Source: Incurvaria masculella (taxonomy: Eukaryota; Arthropoda; Insecta; Lepidoptera; Incurvariidae). Taken from it: a stretch of 64,000 bases of DNA. The DNA is taken from positions 5,208,001-5,272,000 of the forward strand of contig OX335650.1 in the NCBI GenBank assembly GCA_946894095.1, read 5' to 3'. The translations under genes and the position numbers were made by a program. The notes below the pieces were generated by a model. It saw only the letters and a list, made by a program, of their open reading frames with translations. It made no database searches and had not been told where the DNA came from. Shown in pieces: positions 40,400 through 51,288 of this stretch. The stretch's first letter is position 1. The number at the start of each line of letters is the position of its first letter.

Positions 40400-40640
40400 A
40401 TGGAATTGCAACACGACGCGGGGGAGGTCAGCACACTGGAGCCGGCTTCCCGAAATTGGGGTAAAGTCTCGAATTGCGTGGACCCTTTCACTCTCGCCGT
40501 ATACCTGCGCGTGCGCTTTTTACATTCGCCCGCGTTCACTTCCAGGAACGCCGCAGAAGCAACCCTCCGCCCCCCCGCCAGCCCCCGCTTCCCGCCCGCA
40601 CCGCTACGTGCGTCGCCGCTTCCAAAACTGTTTTAGTTAC
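40400..40640. other. GC-rich island without recognisable gene
   Basis: It contains CGCCCCCCCGCCAGCCCCCG and CGACGCGGGGGAGG. Two overlapping plus-strand frames are open, both with composition-driven Pro/Arg/Ala content. Confidence 0.35.
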
Positions 40641-40863
40641 AAACGTACACACTATTTATGTCCTAATGTAAATCGAAGAAACAAAACTTTACAAACTAGG
40701 TTGAGATTATCTGAGTGTATGTAATTACTTTTTGTGTTGTTTAGTAAAAACTATCTTATTTATAACATCAGCCCGATGAGATCAAAGGCATTTTCTTTAG
40801 AGGTTTCCCTCTTAGATAATATTTCAAATATGTCATTAAACGTTAATGAGTTTTCTGAGCCCT
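40641..40863. other. Short AT-rich spacer
   Basis: No feature seen. Confidence 0.4.
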
Positions 40864-41075
40864 AGTCGGACCCGTTACCTAAATTGGCGCTCGCGCCAAA
40901 ACGATCGACTGGCGAACTAACATTTGAAAGTCTCAGTTTGATTTGACAGCTTACTCATCGTCACCGAAATTGGTTGACGTTGTCGTTTACGTCGACTCCG
41001 CGTTTTCATACAAATTTAGTAGTCCGCGTTTGATTTTGACAGGTTGAAAAAGTAAAACCACAGAATAAGTAGTAA
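40864..41075 (-). mobile_element. CACCTAAATTGGCG MITE, second copy, one end lost
   Basis: ACCCGTTACCTAAATTGGCG and AACGATCGACTGGCGAAC match one terminus of 29624-29986. Inside, TTTGATTTGACAGCTTACTC, CGACTCCGCGTTTTCATACA and TTGACAGGTTGAAAAAGTAA match its interior in reverse orientation. The opposite terminus is absent. Confidence 0.7.
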
Positions 41076-43285
41076 AACTGGTATGGGGTTTTGACGTAAC
41101 TTCGAAGTTATGAGATCAGCTCGGATAACAAAAAAAAAATTAAAATCAATACCGCGCTTTATCAGAATGGATTTATTTAAATATATCTTTATTTTCCACC
41201 GTTAACACCACATTAATACCACCTTAACACATTAATAATTTAATGTGAAGCATTTTAGGGAAATTATTATTAATATGTTTAATAAATATCAACAATATTG
41301 AATACCCAGAGTGGACCAGTTTGAGAACCATCCAATGAAGCATAAGGGTAGGATATTTTGCAAATTCTTCCCTTTACCAAGAGCGACCGTAAAATAAATC
41401 AAACGAATATGGGAGCGTCACAAAAAACATACTTAATTACTGGTCCTTGGGGAGCTTCATGGAAGGATTCTCGACGGGTCCTTTTGCATCTGTTTTATCT
41501 TTGCCAAATGTGGATAATAACAAGCCGGTTTTCACTTGTCACAAAATGCATTATTTGTTTATATTTTTAAAGGCACTATAAGTCTGTTCTCCCAGATGTG
41601 GTTGGTCACCAGGGGAGATTTCTTTAAATGACCAAACCTCAAGACCTATAATGCGGCCAAGAGAGGCCAAAGCCCTGCAGTGGGTGGCACTAAGAAAAAA
41701 AAACTTGGAAATTTAAAATAATGTTATACTTGATTTAGTGTATAAAGCTATAATAATAAAAGTAAGTCTCACATAGGCAACGAGGTTGTTTCTCGTTGGG
41801 CATAGGCTTTGCTTGAAGCCCTAATAATAATAAAGATGAAAAAGACCTTTAATATTTTTTAGACGAGATAATTAATTTGATTTTCACGTATTTTCACTTA
41901 AGACGCAATTGGAATGAACAGCTTGTTATAACGAAACATTTTGACCATTGATATTAATTAAAATGAAAATTGAAAAATAACACACAAATTAGGTGCGCTA
42001 CATTAATTTGATCTGCACACAGAAAATGGCAGCAATGAAAAAAAATCTAATCAATCGAATCTATGTCGAATTTTGAGTCGGGGTGCAGACCCAACTTTTT
42101 GTTGCAAAATTTGAATTCCACTTTTATTTTCAGGTAGAATTTGATTCTCCTCTCGTTTTGTTAGATACGCGACTGGGTTCATTGGATCTTCATCCTTATT
42201 GCATTGAACGAAGGTATTTAACTGATTATATAATTGAATGCGTTAGGATTTTGTGAGCTTTCGAAATGAGACTTATATCTGATTCTCTATCATTTATACC
42301 TAGTCTTTGACGGCGCTAACAAAACCAGTGGATGCAAGAAAAAAACGCCGGGATTCGACAACAAAAGTGGAAATGAAGTATTATAGCAACACTTGCACTT
42401 TCAATTGGTTCCTTTTTGTACGAGCGGAATTCTTAGTACCTACATTCGATGGATAGTGGGTTGCGGATTCCCATTCAAAGCAATTTTATGCATGGTTTAT
42501 CAATGATTTAAATTAAGCAGGTAAGCCTAAATTAACGCGTAAACTGTACATAAAAATAGTTTTACCAAATTACAATTATAAAAAAATGACACGAAAAATT
42601 ATTTTCCTGAGCCGTCTAACGATTTTTTAAGGATTAAAAATAAACCTTGGTATTCAATGTGGTACTGGTTGCATGTGACTCTTAACATTGAAAAATATAA
42701 TATTTCGGACAACAAAGACGAACCGCTTATTAACCCTGACGTAATCTAACTTCATGTAATTATAAATCCTGCTTATTTCCTTCCAATATAATAAATGAGT
42801 TAGAAATGGATTTTGTGTTTGTTGGTTTGTACCCCTTTTACAAGGCAACTGATCGACGTGAGTTTATGGCCAGGAGTGAATTTTTTTTTATAAAAAACGA
42901 ATTTTCACAATTGTCCCGGGCGAATCCGGATACCACAGCTAGTTAAGTAAGTTTTATTAAAATTTGTTTTAAAATCGCCGGAAAAGTTAAACGCTTTATA
43001 GTTTGAACAGGTATGCATGAATATTTTCTGTTCTCATATCTTGTTAGTATTAACTCGTTCGCTAAAAATGTTCAAAGCTGCTCTCAATTTGTTTTTATTA
43101 ATATTTAGTATTAAGCATTCAATTGACAGGACCAAACCGACAAACGTGCTCCGATACCTGCCTTTTAAGTCTGTATCGAATCGTTTCGAATTTCGCATCG
43201 CCGCGCCCGCGTGCCGTGTGGCTTAGCTTGTCGCTCCATTCTTCGACCTTCTCGATACACACTCCAAGTGCATTGCGAACTCACA
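41076..43285. other. Long stretch without a recognised gene
   Basis: AT-rich. At 41580-41700 GTGGTTGGTCACCAGGGGAG and AAGCCCTGCAGTGGGTGG recall the end of a moth LINE, and at 41770-41830 there is ACGAGGTTGTTTCTCGTTGG, a short hairpin. Nothing else could be assigned. Confidence 0.35.
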
Positions 43286-43531
43286 ATGGAAGCATTTCAC
43301 GGCCGAATGTGCAACGAGTGTAGGTCTTCCGCTTCAGATGAAGCCTTCTTCGCGGCCGCCACGCGATGTGTAAAGCTTGCTCTACACGAACGCCGATCTG
43401 TCACTGACATGTCGGTGACAGAACGTAGCTATTTAAGGTTATTAATGAAGTATAAGTTATATAATGAGGTCCACACGAATCAAGATGACCAGGCGAATGT
43501 CCAGACCCAAAAGTTTGCTGATTATTTTTAA
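43286..43531 (+). CDS. Unrecognised 81-codon open frame, doubtful
   Basis: From ATG 43286 to TAA 43529-43531 the frame reads MEAFHGRMCNECRSSASDEA, then FFAAATRCVKLALHERRSVT and so on to QTQKFADYF. Composition is more protein-like (balanced, with charged and helical stretches and a CNEC pair) than the usual chance frames of this window. The DNA is locally GC-richer than its flanks. The frame is open for 25 codons upstream of the ATG. No family is recognised. It might be an exon, a relic of a mobile element, or chance. No splice sites were convincing. Confidence 0.15.
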   Translation: MEAFHGRMCNECRSSASDEAFFAAATRCVKLALHERRSVTDMSVTERSYLRLLMKYKLYNEVHTNQDDQANVQTQKFADYF

Positions 43532-44636
43532 TATTGTAATTCAATTCTTCAATGTAGAAATCGTTGAATCATCTCAAATTAATAAGTTAAATGTAATGTC
43601 GTATCCATTATGTACATAAAAATATAAAGATGATGAAATTTGACCTTGCACAATTTTGCTTAGAAACTCATCAGAAATATCTGCGTTCCTGTAGTTCACT
43701 ATCTTCCCCTAACTCTTCATTGTATTATAAACTGTAAACAGTTTTAGTAAACTTACATAATAGCCGGACTGAAGGTCGTTTAGGTCTTTTATCAATAATA
43801 TACAGGTGTATATAATTGTTTGGATGGCTCTTTGAGAGCGTCGGAAATTTCGACGTTCGAGACTCCTTGTATCATTTTTTTATTTCAGAATCGAAATACA
43901 AAATCAATCTCAAATAGTAAAATAGACGATAATTTTGAACCAATTGTTTATTCTTACAACATAAATATTTACCACATATGTCAAAGATGTTTGGTATAAA
44001 ATAATTGCCCGATCGTGTATAGGAAGCTTTATGTAGCAAAAGCTCCTGTTATCAATGCAAGCATGTTTGGTTAATATCGCGATACCACGTGCAGGCGGCG
44101 GCTGCTTGGAGATATTTTTTTTTGTATAACACATGCCGCTTTTTGTCGGCTTAACCTACTTTTTGATGGAGACCTGATTTGCTCGTAACCTCCTTACCGC
44201 GACTTTGAAAATATGGAGGCACATATGTGATGTTTACATCAGAAATCCCAGGCGGACTGCAGTTTGCGCACATTTACAACGATTACACAAAAGATTTACA
44301 ACGATAACTAAACTCTAATTTAGGGCACTTCAAATGAATACAAGAGGTTCTACTGCATTTTTGCATCCCTTCTTGCTTATTGATCAAACAAAATTTTTTT
44401 TGGTGCAGTGCTGAGATACTAAATATGTCAAATAAGTCAAGTATACCTCAACTCTCGTAAGCACGGTAAGAGAGGCACCATACCAGCGGTTTTTTTGGAG
44501 ACTGTTAAGATCTATCGAGGACTCGCTGGCATACACCGGAAAAAAAATTTCAATTGAACATTAATTTGAGAAATCATTCGTTCTCAGCCCAATGTCGCCC
44601 CCTGTCTGAAGGGTACTCTGATTCGCTGCGGTAAGT
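43532..44636. other. No gene seen
   Basis: AT-rich, with no motif in the frame at 43910-44134 and no repeat match. Confidence 0.4.
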
Positions 44637-44712
44637 GCTAAGTAGCCGTGCAATATTAAAAAAGTACTGGCATGGCGCCTAGCACTTATGAAGTGTGTTG
44701 GGCTAATTATAG
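44637..44712 (+). mobile_element. S1-5S SINE fragment
   Basis: AGTAGCCGTGCAATATTAAA, TACTGGCATGGCGCCTAG and GAAGTGTGTTGGGCTAATTA: only the middle of the 3' half remains. It abuts a minus-strand S1 copy. Confidence 0.6.
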
Positions 44713-44724
44713 GCCAACATGCCG

Positions 44725-45066
44725 CCGTAATCGCGAAGGAATTAGGTGCCATGCCAGGACCTTCCCTTTATGAGCACGGCTACATTGAACTAGATGGAAG
44801 ACACGGACACTGTTTTACTGTCGTTTCGACTATATTTTTATCCAATGAAATGGTATCAAACCGCGTGGACTCGAATATACCATCTAATAGGGAAAGAGAA
44901 CCTACGGTTTTAAATGAATTCCGAACAATGGAACAGCTCGCATTCGTGACGAAATGCATTTATTCAATTCAGAAAAAGAAAGAAAATGTTGCATGAACGG
45001 GGCGGGGATATGAACTCAGACCTCGGGCAAGGCAAGTCCCTACGCCAATAAGTTACGACCCGCTCA
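44725..45066 (-). mobile_element. S1-t SINE, 3' tail missing
   Basis: Minus-strand head: GAGCGGGTCGTAACTTATTG, then CCGAGGTCTGAGTTCATATC (B-box region) and GTTCATGCAACATTTTC. The body is collinear with other copies. The 3' half reads as GCGAAGGAATTAGGTGCCAT on the plus strand (S1-t). The last 35 or so tail bases are absent, replaced by the preceding fragment. Confidence 0.8.
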
Positions 45067-45069
45067 CCT

Positions 45070-45436
45070 TATTTATATATAACTGGATATGGATGGCTAA
45101 TACCAGACTGACCGTCATATATTAGCCTAACACACCCCATGGCATCTAGGTGCCATGCCAGGACCTTCCTTATTTTAATCGGCCACATTTAACTGGATGG
45201 AAAACACGGACAATTTTCATTGCCGCTTGGACATCGTTCATTCAATACGATGGTACCAACCCGGGCGGCAATAAACCTACCACCTATTAAGTAAGTAGTA
45301 AGACGTGGAATCTGAGCGACGACCAGACTCAAAGGTTGAAAATGGTCACCCATCCAGAACCCAACCGCGCTCAGAGGTGCTTCACCAAGCTTATCGAATC
45401 GCAAGGCGTCGCGCCACTGGGCCAACGAGGCTGACA
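45070..45436 (-). mobile_element. S1-5S SINE, nearly full length
   Basis: Minus-strand head ATTGTCAGCCTCGTTGGCCC, AGTGGCGCGACGCCTTGCGA, then GAAGCACCTCTGAGCGCGG and TCTGGATGGGTGACC (5S-like, with decay). The plus strand shows ACACCCCATGGCATCTAGG, the S1-5S 3' half. It stands only a few bases from the S1-t copy to its left, in the same orientation. Confidence 0.8.
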
Positions 45437-45829
45437 ATCGTATAACGCCGTTCTTTCAAAATTTAACATCACTAATGTTACCACAAACATTAAAGTATTT
45501 ATGAATATGAAACTATTATTTCTACGACGAAGGTCGCAAAGTATGCACAAGTGTCCTGCAAAAAATAAAGGACCACTTTTTCCTATTTGCCCACGAGAGT
45601 GAATGAATGTGTGAGATATTATGCATATGTCTCGGATCGAACGAAAGTGTTTTGAGACGTCGCTATGCAAGGTAGAAAATTTTAAGTCGACATAATGTCT
45701 TGTGTAATGAGGTACCATGTGTGTACACTTTTCAATGCATGTTATACAATCATTAATATTGTTGAACCATTGCTCAACTTCATAAGTTTCTTTATTTTTA
45801 AAATGTATATCTATACACATTTGTTTTAC
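45437..45829. other. Spacer between SINEs; long open frame
   Basis: A minus-strand frame (45371-45841) stays open across the spacer but starts and ends inside the neighbouring SINEs. It shows no motif, so I do not call it a gene. Confidence 0.35.
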
Positions 45830-46218
45830 TGAAACCGACATGGATGGCTAATCCACGCCACTACAGCCATGATATTAGCCCGATACACCAAATTCCCAAA
45901 GGAATAAGGTGCCATGCCAGGTCATTCCCTTTATGAGCACGGCTAGACTGAACTGAATTATTTTACTGCCACTTTAACAATAGTTATATCCAATGCGATG
46001 GCACTAACCCGGGCGGGCTTAACCCTGCTACCTCGTAGAGGAAGAGGACCTACAGTTTTACATTGACTCCGAACCATGGAACAGCTCGCATTCGTAACGA
46101 AATGCACTTATCCAACTCAGAAAGAGAACGAACGTTGTGCATGACCGGGCGAGGATTTGAGCCCATAACACCTCGCTCGAAAGGTAAGTCCTCTAGCGTC
46201 TACAACACGAGCTGTAGC
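45830..46218 (-). mobile_element. S1-t SINE, full length
   Basis: Minus-strand head: ACGAGCTACAGCTCGTGTTG and GGTGTTATGGGCTCAAATCC, TCGCCCGGTCATGCACAACG. The body has CATGGTTCGGAGTC and CCGCCCGGGTTAGTGCC. The plus strand shows AATTCCCAAAGGAATAAGG (S1-t type) and ACATGGATGGCTAATCCACG at the tail. Confidence 0.8.
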
Positions 46219-46399
46219 TCGTGCTACATCTGTAACTGTATGCATGGATTGCATTGCAAATTGATAAGTATTTCAATATATACGACATTACCGTTTTTCT
46301 CAATAATGTAAGGCTTTACAACGACATTTACATTGAAGCATCCAACCAATTTTTTTTAATGAAAAACCAAAGACCAAAGGTGCTCCAAAAATCCAAAAA
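46219..46399. other. No gene seen
   Basis: AT-rich flank of the SINE. Confidence 0.4.
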
Positions 46400-46615
46400 C
46401 ACCTCGGCACGTGAAACCACGCTTAGCGAGGCGCCATGCCAGCGGATTTGCGGACTATGGCTGAGCTATCAACCTTGTTCAGATTACGCTTGAAGACTCC
46501 CGGGTTATAGGTATGAGGAAAGGCCGGTAGACAGTTCCATATCCTGGCGGTGCGGCAGAGAAATGAGTTTGAGAAACGGTTCGTCAACAAAAGCTTATTG
46601 TCAACCACAAGGGGG
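46400..46615 (-). pseudogene. C-terminal remnant of a non-LTR retrotransposon
   Basis: The minus-strand frame reads LTNRFSNSFLCRTARIWNCL, PAFPHTYNPGVFKRNLNKV. This fits the C-terminal pattern of moth and fly LINE proteins, in which a FxxRTxRxWNxLP word is followed by FPxxY and FKxxV. About 60 codons remain. No RT block is found upstream (higher coordinates), so only the last part of the protein inserted or survived. Confidence 0.7.
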
Positions 46616-47143
46616 GTGTAATACCATCAACATTTGACCGAGCTTTTAGTCATCCAAAAATCGCCTAATCTATAATATGCTTGAGAAACTTTAAAACTTT
46701 ATCCATACCAGCCTTCCCACTTGATTTTAATATCGACCTATGGTCGAGCGACGATGTCAGGGACGATGTGTCTAACTAAATACAGGAAGAGCTCGCAAAA
46801 CAAAAGTTATGCAATATTTGCCGACGGACCGCGGGGCGGGGCGGGGGCAGGATGCGTCTGGAGTAGCGCAGGGGTGGACTCTTGAGGGTAGTTTATTATT
46901 GGTGAAGATTGAAATGGTATCTATCGACTGAAAATTTCATCTCTTGAGCTCTCGTGTATGAAATGCATAGACGTAGCATAGCGCGCCGTGCTTACAGCCT
47001 ATGATGCAATGCAAATATGAATTAGCTATATCAAAATAAGTATTTGCAATTAACCGTAAATTCGGTCTCAGTTCTTTGAAAAGTTAACCACGTTTCGCCT
47101 ATGATATTTTAGGCACAAATAAAAAAAAACAGTTTTATTAAAA
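46616..47143. other. No gene seen
   Basis: It contains a short GC-rich run (CGGGGCGGGGCGGGGGC) near 46831 within AT-rich DNA. Confidence 0.4.
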
Positions 47144-47310
47144 ATGGTCAAAGCGGCAATGAAAATTGTCCGTGTTTTCCATCCAGTTCAATGTAGCTGT
47201 GCAATATAAGGAAGGTCCTGGCATGGCACCTAGTTCCAATGTGGTGTGTTGGGCTAATACCATGACAGAACTTGTGGTATTAGCCTTCCATGTCCAGTCA
47301 CATAAAAAAA
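47144..47310 (+). mobile_element. S1-5S SINE, 5'-truncated
   Basis: It starts ATGGTCAAAGCGGCAATGAA and is very close to the last 165 bp of the copy at 12888: AATATAAGGAAGGTCC, TAGTTCCAATGTGGTGTG, TACCATGACAGAACTTGTGG and CCAGTCACATAAAAAAA. The high identity suggests a recent insertion. Confidence 0.85.
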
Positions 47311-47439
47311 ACCGCAAAGGAGACCGATACTGCCGATACCCAACGATGCCGTTTAGATCATTGAAAAGAAACTCCCATAGTATTCCGAAAAAAAAACATC
47401 CATCCTTTTGACGTGTTGGTATCACACAATCACTTGCCT

Positions 47440-47505
47440 GTTTGAAAATGTTTACGGCTTTTCACGCGGCGGGAGGAGACATTCTCCGACGTTTCGAGCT
47501 GAGGC
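47440..47505 (-). repeat. Half copy of the 2957-3109 hairpin element
   Basis: TGTTTGAAAATGTTTACGGC, TTTTCACGCGGCGGGAGG, ACATTCTCCGACGTTTCGAG matches one arm plus part of the spacer of the element near the window start, in reverse. Confidence 0.6.
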
Positions 47506-47628
47506 AGACGACTGCTGCGTACGAACGATTGTTTAAATCGCATAGTTGCATATCGGACTATCCTAAACGGTAAATTTGAGTTCACTTAGCCGAATCACTG
47601 GTAATTGAACGCGTGTTCAACCGGCGAG

Positions 47629-48178
47629 TTAAGGTGGCCCAACCCGGCGGGCCTAACTCATTCGCGGGCACGGTACAAAACCGTGCTGTTGCGCTCTGGG
47701 ACCTTCGCTGTTTCAAAGAATAAGACAGACTCCGTAATGAGGAAGATGCAACATGTCCACAAAAAAGACAATGTGCATAGTGTATGGTTTGGTAAGATTT
47801 ACGAAAGTTTTAATTACAAAACGACTTATAGCTAAAAGTAAACCACGACCGCTGCAGTAAAAAATAGCACAAAAACCAAATAGATTATAAATCTTGATTA
47901 AATAAGCTATGTCTGATGACTAATTTTTTTAAGATGTTCTTACTTTATCATTGCGTAATCCACCTCCAAAGTTATTGTATAAAACGCGCGAAAAATTCGA
48001 ACTTTCGGACCTTATAACTTAGTAACCAAACACAAGTTTACAATGCCAATGGTCATCAGACATCTAGTTCGATCAAATAAAGCTATTTTGAGCAAAATTT
48101 TGGATCTCTGACAAGAAATATGGGCGTGATCTTCTTTCCCCTTTTGTATGGGGAGATGAGCGGGATGGGCCACCTTAA
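47629..48178 (+). mobile_element. TTAAGGTGGCCCA-ended non-autonomous element, complete copy
   Basis: The ends are TTAAGGTGGCCCAACCC and GGGATGGGCCACCTTAA, inverted with one mismatch over 17 bp. TTAA sits at both outer edges and may be a target duplication. The interior is non-coding, with CGCGGGCACGGTACAAAACC at the left and GGTCATCAGACATCTAGTTC at the right. A second copy in the other orientation lies at 52599-53132. TTAA targeting is typical of piggyBac elements, but the GG that follows is unlike their usual CC. Confidence 0.8.
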
Positions 48179-48289
48179 ATTACCATGCCCAATTCACGGT
48201 TCTAATAAAGTTTTTAGTTTCCGATACCCCGGTAATCTCAAAAGAATCACTTGCCTGTTCAATCGGCGAGTAAATTGACCATGGTAACG

Positions 48290-48470
48290 CCGCTGGTATG
48301 TGAGCTTGCGGGAATACGTCCCTGCGCGACGGACGCCCGCCGCCGGCTCCCACGGCCGCCGCCAGCACGTAACCCGAGACGCTGTGTCCTGTCCGACGCA
48401 AGTCGGAGCCCGCGCGCCCCGGGTGCCGCCGGCTGAAGTCTTCAGGTGCCGGGTGCCTTCCGCTGACAAA
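48290..48470. other. GC-rich island
   Basis: GCGCGACGGACGCCCGCCGC and GCCCGCGCGCCCCGGG words directly before an S1-t SINE. No motif in the frames on either strand. Confidence 0.35.
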
Positions 48471-48488
48471 CTGTCTAGCGTGGCTATT

Positions 48489-49089
48489 GAGCGGTTCGTA
48501 GCTTAGTGGCGCGGGGACTGGACTAGCGTACCAGAGGTCTGGGTTCAAATCCTAGCCCGGTCATGCACCACGTTCGTTCTCTTTCTGAGTTGGATAAGTG
48601 CATTTCGTTACGAATGCGTGCTGTTCTATAGTTCGGAACCAATGTTAAACTGTAGGTTCCCTTTCCTTACTAGGTGGTATGGTTGAACCCGCCCGGGTTA
48701 GTACCACCGCATTGGATGAAACTATTCTGAAGCGGCAATGTACATCTGCAGGCCTTTTCTTGAAATTCCTTCATCAAGGATCAGGAATCCTGAGTCCAGA
48801 AAACTGCTTTCAAAGCGATTTTTTTGACGAAAAACCTTGATTGATTGAAATACTATGCTCCGAAATATTTTCGTCAAGAAAATTGCTTTAAAAACCGCTA
48901 AAAAAGCGGTTTTCTGGACTCGGAGTTCCAGGAATAGGCCTGCAGATTGTCCGTGTTTTTCATCCAGTTCAGTGTAGCCGTGCTCATAAAGGCAACGTTC
49001 TGTCATGGCACCTACCTTCAGAAATGTGGTGTATTCGGCTAAAATCATGACTGTTGTTGTATTAGTAATCCATGTCAGGATCCATAAAA
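48489..49089 (+). mobile_element. S1-t SINE, full length, interrupted by a MITE
   Basis: The head is the clearest in the window: GAGCGGTTCGTAGCTTAGTG (A box TAGCTTAGTGG) and GTCTGGGTTCAAATCCTAGC (B box GGTTCAAATCC), then CCCGGTCATGCACCACG. The body proceeds to GAAGCGGCAATG at 48740, is interrupted at 48741-48945, and resumes ATTGTCCGTGTTTTTCATCC. It ends CATGTCAGGATCCATAAAA at 49089. Confidence 0.9.
48741..48945. mobile_element. CTGCAGGCC-ended MITE, copy 2, inside an S1-t SINE
   Basis: The left end CTGCAGGCC and the right end GGCCTGCAG are exact inverses. Next come AGGAATCCTGAGTCCAG on the left and CTGGACTCGGAGTTCC on the right, then AAAGCGATTTTTTTGACG and TCGTCAAGAAAATTGC. The centre has ATGCTCCGAAATATTTTC. 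The SINE sequence is continuous across it. Confidence 0.85.
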
Positions 49090-50266
49090 TAATAGTAATA
49101 GTGTCGCTCCATAGTGTGATTCCAAATCGCTTGGAACTCTACCAACACGACTTGGGTTGCTAACATATTATTTTCTGACCCAAGCTGCGTTCGTTAATAT
49201 TAATTAGCCACGCTGCCGCCGCGCCGGCTCCAGTCTGTTTGAGTTCCGCTCCGGGCCCTTGTGGACTTGATTCAGCGCGAAAATTAATTACTTCGCAATC
49301 TTTATACTCGAATTATTAAAAGCGTTCGCTACAAATTAAACCTGTCGGCGGCAGGACTCGGCTCCTTCAGGAACTTTCCTCTCTCTTTGTGAGCTTGATA
49401 AATGCTCTCCGGAGCGGGTCACCTTTTTATCGTAATTATTCGGCGAAATTAAAATTGCGGGAGAGCGATTTCGCTTAAACTTAGACAAATCACAATGCTC
49501 GATTTTTTCGTGGTAAAATCGAAACTGTTCGGAGCTTTGCGTTCACTTCCGCATGTGGAGTGGCAAAAAGTACAAAGTTTCCCTTTCAATAAATACCACA
49601 TCTGTAACCGAACACCTTGCCATTTGCTTACGGAAACAATGAAAAACTACCGCGGTATTATTACGCGAAACCAAAATTTAATAAGCTTTTTTATCATGTC
49701 GTAGCCTTTTGACATGGAGTAAGAAAGGTCGGTAGCGGCAACCGAAACAGATCCGTATATCGGCAGGGTAGCCCCTCTTTAGTAATAATACTGACGTAGC
49801 CTGTCTGACTGGCCAGTCAGTTCACTGGGGCCCTTCAACATGTTATGAAGAAGCACCTTGTCGGCTGGCATGGTTTTCGCAGTGCCCTTGTAAGTTGGAA
49901 ATCCCATGGGCGTCCTCGGTAAACGTGGCTACGCTGCTGCTATACGGATGCGTTTCTGTCGCCACCGCCGTCCTTACTCACTCGCTACCTTTGCTCACCC
50001 ATTAAGGTTGTTGCATCGAAAGGGACGAAGTATTTGAATAGTCGCTGGGCCGGCTTTGTTGTGGGAAGATGCGGATTTGGGATATTTTCTTACGCGAAAT
50101 ATTATATTTCGCTATTGTTGGCGATCGAATGCAAAAAGTTGCAGTTATTTAAGTCGTTATGATTGCACAATAATTCTTTACCCTGTTCGTAGTTACGTTA
50201 AAGTAGTTCTATGTAGAGTTTAAATTTTTATGCACGTAGTGTAATGCTGAAATACCATTTTAATAT
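49090..50266. other. Mostly non-repeat, no gene recognised
   Basis: At 49190-49480 there is a balanced, repeat-free stretch with TTAATTAGCC, AAATTAATTACTTCGC and CGTAATTATTCGGCG, homeodomain-type cores. The frame at 49495-49704 is open for 69 codons without a motif. The stretch may be regulatory; nothing decisive is visible. Confidence 0.3.
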
Positions 50267-50434
50267 GAATCGCATTGAAGGAACGATGGTTGAAGCGGCA
50301 TTGAAAATTGTCCGTGTTTTAAATCCAGTTGGATGTAGCTTTGCAATTTCGAAATTTCTTAAATGATGTGTTGGACTAACATCATGACAGTAGGTGTGGT
50401 ATTAGCCAAACCTATCCATTTAAATAAAAAAAAA
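50267..50434 (+). mobile_element. S1-5S SINE, 5'-truncated
   Basis: GCATTGAAGGAACGATGGTT, GAAGCGGCATTGAAAATTG, then a small deletion in the GGTCCTGGCATGG region, ATGACAGTAGGTGTGGTATT and an A-rich end. Confidence 0.7.
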
Positions 50435-50919
50435 TGTATTCGCTTTTTCATGATAGATAATAATCTAATATATATTTTCTTTCGGGTAGGAGATCTTATG
50501 ATTCAATAAAATGATTACGCGTTTATAATTGCTGAATGACGTCCACCCACACGAAGAATGTTCTTTTCACGTCCGAAATTCAATAAAATAAGCCCAGATT
50601 TCGACGATTTAGTGTCACTTTAGATGGGATTCGCCGTTGTGTGCTGTTATTAAAAACCGACCGATTTTATACGCGAATTTTGGACAATCGCCGCGAGACA
50701 GGCGTCAGATCGCGGGCTCACAATTCGAGAATCAAATGCCACAACTTCTTTTCTTGAAGAGCGGAAGTGAGTAAAAATAAATTTGATTGAAAAAATAAAA
50801 AAATCCACGTAAATATGACAACCTAGGTATACAGAACCGACATTACAAAATAATGAATGTAATGTTCAAAAATAAGCTCTCTAGTTTGAACAACGCCTTG
50901 AAGACAATATTAAAAATAA
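50435..50919. other. No gene seen
   Basis: AT-rich with a balanced patch at 50620-50720. No repeat match. Confidence 0.4.
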
Positions 50920-51288
50920 CAAAGCGGATTGTACCTCAGGGGCGCGGGTTCTTGCTTCCCATGCCTGAAGTAATGTGTTTGATCCAAACCCCCGTCCTTG
51001 CACCACTTCATTTCTTTTTCTGTGGTTAATTAGTGCTTTACATAACAAATGCGATATGTTCCATGGTTCGCAAGCCACATTCCCGCCAGTGTTGATATTG
51101 TCACATTGCATGAAAAGACAAAACAAGGCGACAATATTCTCAGTGTTTTCCATTCAGTTCAATATAGCTGTCCTCGTAGAGAGAAGGTCCTGGAATAGCA
51201 CCTAATTTCTACCATATTTCAGTGTGTTTGACAAAAACCATGATGGTGGGTGTGATATTAGCCATCCTTGTCCAGTTGCGTCAAAAAG
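50920..51288 (+). mobile_element. S1-t SINE, diverged
   Basis: AAGCGGATTGTACCTCAGGG recalls the A-box part of the head, and GTGTTTGATCCAAACCCCCG its B-box part. CATGGTTCGCAAGCCACATT is the body start. The 3' half reads CACCTAATTTCTACC and ATGATGGTGGGTGTGATATT. Confidence 0.7.

Noticed and set aside
45371..45841. A 156-codon open frame on the minus strand
   Set aside because: It begins in the tail of one SINE and ends in the head of another, so a native gene is unlikely. The middle has no motif.
48489..48570. A tRNA gene
   Set aside because: A and B boxes are present, but the acceptor stem does not close and the sequence continues into the S1 body; it is a SINE head. The same applies to 16513-16578, 22870-22945 and 57002-57075.
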